Shown: piece by piece, positions 54,873-64,000 of the stretch
How the letters are laid out: the number at the start of each line of letters is the position of its first letter
Numbering within the stretch: the first letter of the stretch is position 1
NCBI GenBank assembly: GCA_026225945.1
Contig: JAMJFZ010001258.1
Location: 13,561,001-13,625,000, forward strand
Length of the DNA stretch: 64,000 nt
Origin: Cricetomys ansorgei
Lineage: Eukaryota; Chordata; Mammalia; Rodentia; Nesomyidae
Direction: 5' to 3'
Position numbers and translations under genes: made by a program
The notes under the pieces: generated by a model
Database searches by the model: none
What the model saw: only the letters and a program-made list of their open reading frames with translations
What the model was told of the DNA's origin: nothing

Positions 54873-55022
54873 ACTTCAAGCTGGACATCTTGGTGTACAG
54901 CTGTAATCCCAGCACTTACGAGGCTGAGGCAGGGGGATTGCTGTGAGTCTGAGACCAGCCTGGGCTCCATAGTGACTTTCAGGCCAGCTCAGCTACACAG
55001 TGCTACTTGTCTCAAAAACCAT
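54873..55022 (+). repeat. B1/B4-type SINE
   Basis: GTACAGCTGTAATCCCAGCA, GAGGCTGAGGCAGGGGGATT and TTGTCTCAAAAACC. It lies head to head with the preceding reverse B1, 35 bp away. Confidence 0.85.
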
Positions 55023-55497
55023 CAAAGATTTCCAAGATGACACTGGGTGTAGAAAGTATACCACACACAGTACTCAGTAAAACTGATCAGTTTCTGTACA
55101 AAGACACGCTTAGAGGACACAACCACATGGAGTGGCTGCCCCAGGGGCAGAGCGCCAGAAAGCGCTCTTTCACTTTCAAAGTTATACAGGCTTATCAGAA
55201 GGTTCAACAGCAGGAAGAACCTCCTAGCCTTCAGTCCCATTTCTCAGATAGGTCCGCTTTTTTTCTTCACATGTATTGATTTGTGTGTGGGAGGGAGGGA
55301 GAGGGAGAGAGAGCACACAGTGGCAGCTGGAAGACAACTGGCAGGAGATGCTCTCTCCTGTGGACCCTGAGCACCTCTCTCATCTTGCCAGCTACACTTC
55401 CTGCGAGGACGCACAATCAAATTCCCGCTTCTTTTTACCTTTTCTGGCCTGGGATGGAATTCAGGCCTTAATATATTTCCTTCCTTTTTCTTTACTT

Positions 55498-55630
55498 TTC
55501 GGTTTTTTGCGACAGTGTCTCTGTGTAGCCCGGACTGTCCTGGAACTACAAGGCTGGCCTCAATTCAGATCTGCCTGCCTCTACTGCCAAAGTGTTGGGA
55601 TCAAAGGCGTATGTCACCACACCTGGTTCA
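55498..55630 (-). repeat. B1 SINE
   Basis: TTTTGCGACAGTGTCTCTGT, CCGGACTGTCCTGGAACTAC and GTTGGGATCAAAGGCGTATG. Confidence 0.88.
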
Positions 55631-56677
55631 TATTTTTCTTTTTTAAAGGCAAAAATGTAACTCCAGTCTACCCATTGTTTCATGTTTCCAGTAATACCTG
55701 GATATTTTAGCAGTAGGAAAAACAATGATAAAGTTATGCTTGGGAAATTCAAGTGTAATTTAACTTAATTAAAGCGAGACAGACATTAACAAGTGTGTGA
55801 GCTGAGTGGGCCAGTGTGGAGAGGTAAAGGACAAAGGTTTCAGAGTTCAGATCTCCACACTGCTCAGTGTGAGAGGATTCAGATGCGACCAGCTGACAGC
55901 ACCCCGTTCTCCCTCCTAAATCATCAAATCCAAACAAGGTCTGTTTGGAGGGAGGGAGGTCAGTGCTCAGGAGAGGCCATTGCCGGTCTCAGTGAAGCCC
56001 CTCAGGGCTGTGCTTCCACAGGGCAACCGGCAGGAAAAGGCCCCTGTAGCTGTTCGGAGTCCAGTGGCGGCACAGCGTTGGAAGCCTGGCTTTGGACTCC
56101 TGGGCTCAGAGGCTCCTGCTGCCTCAGCTGGGGACCAAGGTCAGCACTTGTGCCTCTAGCTCTCTTGAAAAGCCCGGCAGAGCCTTTTCTCCCCCCCTGG
56201 TTCTAGCTTCCTGGAAATGGCTCTGTGATGAGTCAGAAAAGTCTTGAACCTCATCAGAACTCTGCAGGGCCAGGCTCCTACCTGCCAGCAGGTCTACACC
56301 CCACCCCCAGGCAAGAAGACAGACTTGATTGGCCGTGGCGAACCACTTCCAGGGATTCCAGTCAGGGCTTTGTCAGGCCTTCAGGTACCAGTCATTTCCT
56401 ACGGGGAGCTGGAGGAAAGGACAGGCCAGCAGCTGCCCCTTGGGTTGTTATTGTTTGTTTCCTAATAACAAATAACGTCTCTGTAGAAAATGTCGATATG
56501 GCAGGCAGTACAAGAAAGGAAGCAGCAGCAACCCCAGCCCCACCCACCACGCTATCAGTGCGTCTGTGACCACCCTCTTTCCGTCATCCCCACGTCCACG
56601 ATAAAGACATGTATTAGCAGAATTGGGACACACTGACACACACAGTATTATGCTCTCTTTTTAAGAGTACTTCCCAG

Positions 56678-56830
56678 CTGGGTGTATGGTAGTACAGACT
56701 TACAACCCTAGTGTCCAGGAGGTGAAGCAGGAGGATCAAGAGCTCAGAGTCATCTTTGACAACACAGTGAGTTTGAGGCCAGCCTGGGTTACAAGAAGAC
56801 CCTCTCTCTAAAAATCCAAATAAGCAACAA
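56678..56830 (+). repeat. B1/B4-type SINE
   Basis: CCAGCTGGGTGTATGGTAGT, GTTTGAGGCCAGCCTGGGTT and CCTCTCTCTAAAAATCC. Confidence 0.75.
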
Positions 56831-57211
56831 GCAAAACAAATCCCCACGAATATTATTATTGCCTCCACTTGTGACGCTAGGCAGTGCACCCAGAGTTTCC
56901 CATATCTAAAACTGAGTTCTCAGATGAAATAATCATGTACATGAGGAGATGTACGGTTCTGACCTAAGGTTCCATGCATTTCACCTGGTTGAACTGGGAT
57001 TTGAACTCAGGAGGCCTGCCACTTGCCACTCAGGGGCCCTGAAACATTGTTCCAGGGTCTTGGCTAAACCCATGCTCATGATCATCAAATCAACCAACCC
57101 AAAACAAATTTAAATAAATAAATACACCTATCATGGGTGTATCATGAGTGTCAGAAATCTGATTCTATCACTGACTCTCCAGGTGAGCTCTCTTCTTGCC
57201 AGTGGCCTTCA

Positions 57212-57225
57212 GTGCCCCCTGCAGG
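57212..57225 (-). promoter_or_regulatory. CTCF-like motif, reverse orientation
   Basis: The minus strand reads CCTGCAGGGGGCAC, 13 of 14 positions of CCASYAGRKGGCRS (T at the third position). Binding is not shown. Confidence 0.4.
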
Positions 57226-57679
57226 GAGCATCCCTAAAATGCAGGGAACATAAACAAAGGAACTGCAGTCTTAAAGCTAGGGAGTAAGACACCACAGGAG
57301 ACCAGAGATAAGAGACCCAGTCAAAGGGTCAATTACCCTACCTTAATGTAATAAAGGCTCATTATACTAAAGCTCTGGTTCACCAAGGTCTGCAAGTAGG
57401 TGACAGACCCCAGAAGCCAAAGGCATTTGCCCTAATCCCCACCTCAGCTCAGCATTCCCTCCCTCCCTGCACCAGGCTGCAAGGATCCCTCTCAGCTGGG
57501 ACACAGACAGCAGCTAAGGCAATTCCATTCTCAGAGCCTCTGCAGTCTCACAGACTCTGGGCAGCCACCTCTGCACGTAGGTATTATTCAGATGTGAAAG
57601 ACATTTTCCAAGTGAAAAGTTAGGCTTTTCAGTGAGCGGCCAGATACTAAGTATTTGTGGATTTCAGAGGCCATTAATT

Positions 57680-57775
57680 TTGTTTGTTTGTTTGTTTTCT
57701 GGAGTTTGGGGATCGAACCCAGGCCCTGACACATGTGAAACAAGTGCTCTACCGCTGAGCCACACCGGGTCCTCA
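57680..57775 (-). repeat. ID SINE
   Basis: (TTTG)n start, then GGGGATCGAACCCAGGCCCT and GTGCTCTACCGCTGAGCCAC. Confidence 0.88.
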
Positions 57776-58644
57776 ACCATTTAAGTCTGCTGTTGCAGCG
57801 AGCAGCTGCACGGCAGGACAGTGGACGGAAGAGCTCTGGTGCAGCTTTCTTTACAAAGCAGGTGGCCATCAGGTTTGGCCCGAGGGCTGTACTTGCCAAC
57901 CTCTGCTCTCAGTCTTCCCTAAAAATGCTTAGATTTATTAGCTAGGGCTAAACCACTTGGACTTTGGAGCACACGCTCATTTCTGAGGGACTGACCTGTT
58001 TTCCTTCTGTGGAGGAGGAATGCAATCTTTGAGCTATTAATCTAAAATCTTGGGAAAGTGTGGAGAAAGTGTTTTGACTTGCAGTTGGTCAGTATTACTA
58101 ACAGATGAAAGGGGAAATATTTTACAGATCCATAGCAACCAGAAAAGAGGATAAATCAGCCAAAGGGAAAGAAAATGTCAGGAAAATAAAAAAGACTAGG
58201 AGGAAGAAAAATGATGCTAATATAAGCAGGCAGCTCCATTTGGCTTTGGTTAGCTGGCTGGGGCAACAAGGGCAGCTCATCCAAACCAGGAAGCAGAGGG
58301 CTCCAGCTCTCCTTGGTAAGATGGGGCATCTCCTTCCAGAACTTCACTTGAGGTATGGACAGTATCAGCATACAGCATGTGGAACATGAGAGAGAAGCAA
58401 GCAGGGAGGCTGGAGGCCTGTGGCAAGACATGTCATACCTGAGCTGACTTGGAGTTTACGCGGGGAGGGGGCGGGGGGATAATAACCCTGTGGATCCTGT
58501 GGTCTGCTGCCGAGCAAGAACCACGAGGACCGCAAGACCTAGAGGGGGGCTGCGAGCCTCAATGGTTAGAGCTAGTGATGGCTGGGCTTTAAACCTTCAT
58601 GGCCTCAGCACCTTCTGGGGAAGAACCACTCTCAAAATGCCGGG

Positions 58645-58862
58645 AAGGGGCTGGAGAGACGGCTCAGTGGTTAGGAGCACTTGTGTCCCTCCAGAGGTCC
58701 TGGGTTTGGTTTCCAGCACCCACACAGCAGCTCACAACGGTCTGCGACCACAGTTCCAAAGATCTGACGCACCCTCCTGGCCTTCTAGGGTACTCAGCAC
58801 ACACGTGGTACACTTACAAACACACAGCAAAATGCCCGTACACAGAAAATAAGATGTTTTAA
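58645..58862 (+). repeat. B2 SINE
   Basis: GGGGCTGGAGAGACGGCTCA, CAGCACCCACACAGCAGCTC and AAAATAAGATGTTTTAAAAA. Confidence 0.92.
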
Positions 58863-59564
58863 AAAATAATGAAAACACAGGCACCTCATCTTACTAAAAA
58901 GAACAAAGTTTTCATTCCCCAAGCTCCTCCTTTCCCTTCTCTCTCCTTAAAAGGCATCTGTGGCTTTCCACTGCCCTGAGAATCAAATCCAGACTGGGCC
59001 CTGACTTGCCTCAGGCCCTGCACTTTCCCGTCCAGGCTGCACCTCCAGCCATGCAGCCTGGGCCTTCCTCTCCCCCTCAGCTGGCTAACGAAGGCTCTTT
59101 CCCTCCTCCAGGGGCTCACACATGTTGTTTCCCTCTGCCAAAATGTCTTTCTCATCCTTCTTGCCTCCAATGTGTCCTTTGCCGACCCTGTGATCCAGAA
59201 TGTGCCGCCACTTTAACGTTTCTGGAGTTCTTCGATCCTCCCCTGGGTGAGCTACAGAATCCACCTCTCATTTGGTTCACCTTCCAGTGGCTGTCTCCAT
59301 CTTTGGACAGTCTCCTGTCTTTCTCTTCAGCTTCCTCTGCATCTGCAGAGCGCCCAGTGTGCAAAAGGGGGAAATGCTCACTTACAGCAGCTCTCCCACC
59401 TTTGGACCCTTGGAGGCTCAAGAGGCCACAGCAGGCAAAGCCGGGCTCATCAGACTGTCTGTGGAGGCGCTTGCCTGAAGCAACTGAGCCTCAGAGGACT
59501 CCTAAGACCATTTCTGTCTGAGTTTAAAAATGAACAACTATTTATTCTACTTATGTGCTTGTTT

Positions 59565-59705
59565 TTAACTTTTTAGACAGGGTCTCATGTAGCCCAGGCT
59601 GGCTCGGAACTCATTATGTAACTAAGGATTATCTTAAACTCCTGATTCTCCTGCCCCCACCTCTGAAGTGCTGAGATTACAGGTATGTGCCTGCCACACC
59701 CTGGC
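59565..59705 (-). repeat. B1-type SINE, old
   Basis: TTAGACAGGGTCTCATGTAG, CCAGGCTGGCTCGGAACTCA and GTGCTGAGATTACAGGTATG. Confidence 0.8.
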
Positions 59706-60159
59706 TGTTACAATTCCTTTTATAAACAGAGAAACATTTAAATCACCAACTCTGTGGTGCTGATTGTCAGTACCACAGTTCAACTGGTCCATTGGTCCCA
59801 TTTGGCAGCTCAGGAAAAGGTCCTTGCCATTGTCTCCCTGTTTTAAGTCTGAGCTGTCATGAGGTTGCCATTAAATATCAGCAGGCAAAGGCACTCAAAC
59901 TTCCCCGGTGTCAATTACAAGATGGGGACTAGGTTTTTCCTGAAAACTCAAGTGAAACTGGCCTGGAATTTATAGTTAAGATCCACCAATAGCTGAACTG
60001 AGAGCTGGAATTCTAAAAGCACAGCTCAGGAATCAAGGAATCAAGTCCTGAGGATTGGGGGGAGGGGGGGCTTCCTCCTAACAAAAACCCAGAGGGCAAG
60101 ATAAGAAGAGTTGCCACTGGCTGTCTGAGAAGAAAGAATAAGCTGATCGAAAATTTAAA

Positions 60160-60330
60160 AGGGAGCCGGGCGGTGGTGGCACACACCTTTAATACCAGCA
60201 CTCGGGAGGCAGAGGCAGGTGGATTTTTGTGAGTTCGAGGCCAGCCTGGTCTACAGAGTAAGTTCCAGAATAGTCAGAGTTACAAGAGAGAAACTCTGCC
60301 TTGAAACAAACAAAAAAAAAAAAACAATTA
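60160..60330 (+). repeat. B1 SINE, well preserved
   Basis: GGGAGCCGGGCGGTGGTGGC, GCACTCGGGAGGCAGAGGCA, GAGTTCGAGGCCAGCCTGGT and a poly(A) tail. Confidence 0.95.
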
Positions 60331-60619
60331 AAAAGTGAACAGGAAGGAAGAAGGCTGCAAAGAAGGGAAGACAGACATTGAAACGTCTTCCCGTGAGAAC
60401 TGATGAATTTACCACAAAACCTTCCAAAACATTGCCAGGGGCTAGATTTGGTTCTAAATTTGCAGGAGCAGATGAAATGACAGCTGCTTTGTCCTACAAA
60501 CTGGAACATTCTCTTTTGTCATGATACTTTTGCACTGTCCCAGGTCCTGACCAGTAGGTAAGGTCCTGTTGACTCCAGGAGTGGCAGATACTGTTCTGTC
60601 CATCTGGTGGCTGTTCCCT

Positions 60620-61045
60620 GCTGCCGTATTCTCTCTGGGTTACTATAGCAAAGTACCTGAGGCTGAATAACCCATAACGCAAAGAAGTTTTTAGGCTCAT
60701 GGTGTGGTAGCTGGAGATTCCAAACAGTATGGTGCTATGATTCTGGTGAGAGACCTCCGGAAAGTGAAATTCCCCCCTTGGACATGTGTTTGAATACTTA
60801 CTCCCCACATGGTAGCAATGGGACAGTGGGAACAGGTCTGTAAGGTTATGCCAGCTGCTGATTCTAGCCTAGAGTTAGTTCCTGTGAACTGTGAACTTCC
60901 TGTGTTCTCGCTACATCTTCCTCACATCTTCCTCGCAATTTAAATCTCTGTGAAACCGTGAGCCAAAACAGACCCTTCCTCTGGAAGTTGCTTCTCTTGG
61001 GCATTTTGTCACAGCAACAAGAAGAGTGACGTATACAATGGTAAA
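60620..61045 (-). mobile_element. Old LTR-like (MaLR-type) or other interspersed repeat
   Basis: Its right end, ACCGTGAGCCAAAACAGACC then CTTGGGCATTTTGTCACAGC, and its left end, GGTTACTATAGCAAAGTACC then TGAGGCTGAATAACCC, both recall ends of mammalian retrovirus-like solo LTRs. The two edges look like opposite orientations of similar ends, so family and strand are uncertain. No coding sequence is present. Confidence 0.4.
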
Positions 61046-63214
61046 GAAGCAGGAAGGAACTGTCATGAGCAGAAGAGACTGGCGCGTGGCCAGCCTTGCT
61101 TTGTAACAGCTTGCTCTCTTACCAGACAGCATGGAAGGTTCCAGTCCCTCCATGCTGCTACATTACGGACCTGTCTTAAAAACAAAAAGAAATGTTGGTC
61201 ATACTGCTTATAGACTCTGAGCTGCAATGAACCCTGGCCACCGTCCCCGGAGTAGGAGACAGCACGTTTAAAATGGGAAGTGCTGAGGGAGGAGAGCAGA
61301 AGCCAAACAGGTCCTCTCCCAGGTGATTCTGGTCAAGGTGTCCTCGTGGGGTTCTCTAGCCAGAGAGCCCTCTCCCACTTGTCAGGACACCCCATAAGAT
61401 GCAAGAAGACAAACAAAAGGTACCTGCTCCAACTAGACCTCTCCTAATGACTGACTTCGAGGCGTGACTGCAAACCTCCATGACGGAGGTAAGAGATGTC
61501 TCTACTGCCCCATTAACAACCAATTTTGCCAGTCAGAGCCACGCCTACTCTTTCTCTGCCAATAGTTACCCTTGGTGTGGTGGAACACTTGAACCTATAT
61601 CCAGACACTGTGAAGCCGTGTGCTCTGCACAGTGAGTATTTCTGTAACGATAGGAGAGCTGCCTGGGAAGGGTGCTTCCCAGCTGGCTTCTCTCTGTAAG
61701 ACTTGCTTCCTGCACCCATTCACAGTTTCCTGCTAAAACAATAGACGGAGTCTTCTAAATTCTCACGTGAAAGCCGTTTGTTTATGATATTGCAGATGGA
61801 GACCCTCATCACCTTTGCAGCCTCCTGCAGTCAGAACCCAAGGAAGACCCTGGATTCCCCAGGTTTGATTTTAGCCATTTCGGGGACAAGTCGACAGGCA
61901 GAGGTTGCGAGGGGTGAGGTTCTATCCACTAATGTAAATAAGGCCTTTGTGTCAGTAGGGTGGAGCTTTCAATCAGTAAATTACCTGGAGGTCATGTGCT
62001 CTGGGTCAGTCTATCAGAGGCGAGACCCTCTGCCTAGGCCTTTCAGGTTTGCATCTCAGAGAATTCTCTCCGTTCTATTTGAACCTACCATCTACATCTA
62101 TTTCCATTTACACTTTTGGCTTAAAGGACCTCCTTCTCACTTCCTGCATTTGGACTTAAGAGTGAGGGGGACCTTATATGTAGACCCTGGTGCTGTACCC
62201 GGACCACTGCCACTGACAACGGTGGTCAAATGACCCATGCAGAACTGATCTGAGTCCCTCCCCAGGACTGATGTAAAAGTGTTGGAAGAAAAAAGAACTT
62301 CCACCTCCTGGTCTGCAAACCAAGAGCTTGGAAGTAGGACTAGTGTTGTCATCATTCCTGGCTGATGAAGGCCATTCTGCAACACAAGACCGATGTACCT
62401 CACATGGCCTAGCAGACATGAACACACAGATCAAGTCACGCCTGAAACCCTCCGTGTCCCTGTTACCTGAGCCAAATAAAGTTAGGAAGGCTGTGCCACC
62501 TATACCTTCTCTGGCTGCTCTTGTTTCTGCCGCCCTTTTTCTCCAGCTTAGCTTCCCCTCTCAGCAAACCTTCCAGTGGGCTGGTCAGAGCTGAGTTACT
62601 CTCCACAGCAGACTTCAGAGGCTCCCTGATGGCTGGGTGTGGACATTACTGCCTACCCCCCACACCCACCAGAGTTCATTCCTCTTTCCTTGCTTGCCAC
62701 AGGCCTGGTGCTAAACTGTGCCTGGCATTTGGATCCGGAAAAGCAGGTCTCAACACTCATTTGACTATACTGCTCAGCATGTCCTCACATGCAGCTGGGT
62801 GGGGAAGAGGGTGGAGTCTTCTGTGTGATGTTAATGGGTTTAGAGTGGACAGAACACAGATGCAAGGCCATCAGACAGAACTCTGATGCCATTTATACTT
62901 GTAGGTATATCTGTGGACACATCAAGCAAAGAACACATATATTCTGTATAATATTTATGTGTGACTCCGATAAAGTGTAATCACACAGGGTTTAGTGATA
63001 GCTACAAGCCACAAGGAGGGGCTCTATCATCAGCTGAGCCTGTTCTACTCTGAGAGCCTGATCAGTCTAAATCCAATCTGAAGAGCAGTTAATGATACTG
63101 CAGAGATTCTTCACCTTACTCAAGTTTTACTATATGGCCCTACTAAACCATACAGACTCTTGCGTTTAGCACAGGGCTTCCAACACAAGTACCTAAAACA
63201 ACTACATAAAATCA

Positions 63215-63362
63215 AGGAATAGCCAGGCATGAGGGCACACACCTTTGATCCTAGCATCTTGGAGATAGAGGAAGGCAGATCTCTGGGAGTTTGAGGCCAG
63301 CCTAGTCTACATAATGAGTTCTAGGGGCTACATAGTGAGACCCTATATCTAAAAAAAAAAAA
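63215..63362 (+). repeat. B1-type SINE with A tail
   Basis: TAGCCAGGCATGAGGGCACA, GGGAGTTTGAGGCCAGCCTA and GAGACCCTATATCTAAAAA. Confidence 0.85.
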
Positions 63363-63629
63363 AGAAGAATCTTGGAGTAACATCTGATCCAAGTTTGGTT
63401 TTGGTTGTAACGTTGTAACGCTACAGCTGATTTTCTACATTTCTACATCATTACTGCTGATTTCTACAGGGCAAGATAATACACCAAATATCCACTGCCT
63501 GTTGAGACAGGCATCTGACAGAGGCACAAGCAAGACATTACCAAATAAACAAACCAAAAGGCAAACAAACCCACCACAATCCAGAAAAACAACCTGCTGA
63601 TCCTTATGCGTCTTAAGATGAAATAAGCT

Positions 63630-63805
63630 GCTTGCTGGTGGTGCTGCACATCTTTAATCCCAGCACTTGGAAGGCAGAGGCAGGATCTCTGTGAGTTGGA
63701 GGCCAGCCTGGTCTACAGAGTGAGTTCCAGGACAGCCAGAGTTACCACAGGGAAACCCTGTCTCTGAAAAAAACCAACCAACCAACCAACAAAAAAAAAA
63801 AGATG
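63630..63805 (+). repeat. B1 SINE
   Basis: GCTTGCTGGTGGTGCTGCAC, CAGCACTTGGAAGGCAGAGG, GAAACCCTGTCTCTG and a (CCAA)n / A tail. Confidence 0.93.
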
Positions 63806-64000
63806 AAATAAGAATAATGGCAGACAAGAATGACAGGATGAGGGTTAGCGATTGGGGGAGAGCAGTTTGGGACTGACAGGCACATGCAGAGGTGTCTGGA
63901 GAACTAGTCTATTTCTCAGCATGGGTGTTGCTTATGTGGGTCTGTTCTGTTTGTGAAAATGCATAATGCTAAGCAGTTATACGCGCACTTTGTACAGATT

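Larger units (their letters stand above)
41394..64000 (-). other. Sufu intron 3 (part)
   Basis: At least 22.6 kb, with exon 3 (residues 107 to 151) not in the window. I looked for exon 3 and did not find it. Human intron 3 is also very long as I remember it. Contents are old L1 pieces, SINEs, microsatellites and unique sequence. 48650-49800, 50140-50860, 50960-52480, 55640-56670, 56840-57670, 57780-58640, 58870-59560 and 61050-63210 show no gene. Confidence 0.8.

Noticed and set aside
60494..60808. 104-codon minus-strand frame near an LTR-like repeat as a viral gene remnant
   Set aside because: It overlaps the non-coding interspersed repeat and shows no retroviral motif.
41394..64000. Sufu exon 3 (residues 107-151) somewhere in this stretch
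   Set aside because: I looked on the minus strand for its expected residues and found no match. The intron is known to be very long, so exon 3 is placed beyond 64000.

Overview
The window is nuclear DNA of a muroid rodent. Rodent SINEs (B1, B2, B3/B4-type and ID) occur throughout, next to old mammalian repeats (MIR, L1M-type LINE), long CA/TG microsatellites and a gene with short exons and long introns. The SINE copies are not exact matches to the mouse forms I remember. I cannot name the species.

Only one protein-coding gene can be supported: Sufu (Suppressor of fused), on the minus strand. Nine coding exons, corresponding to human exons 4 to 12, lie between 41393 and 5278. They encode residues 152 to 484 of the usual 484-residue protein. 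Every exon has the length I expect for the human gene (143, 86, 73, 154, 112, 135, 139, 69 and 90 nt including the stop). All are flanked by AG/GT splice sites, the phases match and the frame stays open. Exons 1 to 3 (residues 1 to 151), the promoter and the start codon lie beyond 64000. The copy therefore looks like an intact functional gene that is cut by the window edge.

Layout: 1-2224 is 3' flank with SINEs. About 2225-5277 is the 3' UTR, ending at an ATTAAA signal with a GU-rich downstream element that comes from an antisense ID SINE. 5278-18450 holds exons 12 to 9. 18451-35664 is the 17 kb intron 8, which contains a 0.5 kb TG-rich compound repeat, an unassigned segment at about 22.4-23.6 kb and a dense SINE cluster at 23.7-29.8 kb. 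35665-41393 holds exons 8 to 4. 41394-64000 is part of intron 3, with remains of old L1 copies, many SINEs, a TG-rich tract and two CTCF-like motifs in convergent orientation.

SUFU binds GLI transcription factors in the cytoplasm and nucleus and restrains Hedgehog signalling. The exons seen here encode part of the N-terminal lobe (including Asp159), the flexible acidic loop with the Ser342/Ser346 phosphorylation motif, and the whole C-terminal lobe.

I found no convincing new biological system. The observations most worth checking are a 155-bp tandem duplication (154/155 identical) in intron 10, a tandem GTGT donor at exon 5 created by an apparent Ile228Val change, a UG-repeat just downstream of exon 11, an 83-codon open extension into intron 10, the convergent CTCF-like pair, a B1 carrying telomere-like repeats, and the unassigned 22.4-23.6 kb segment.
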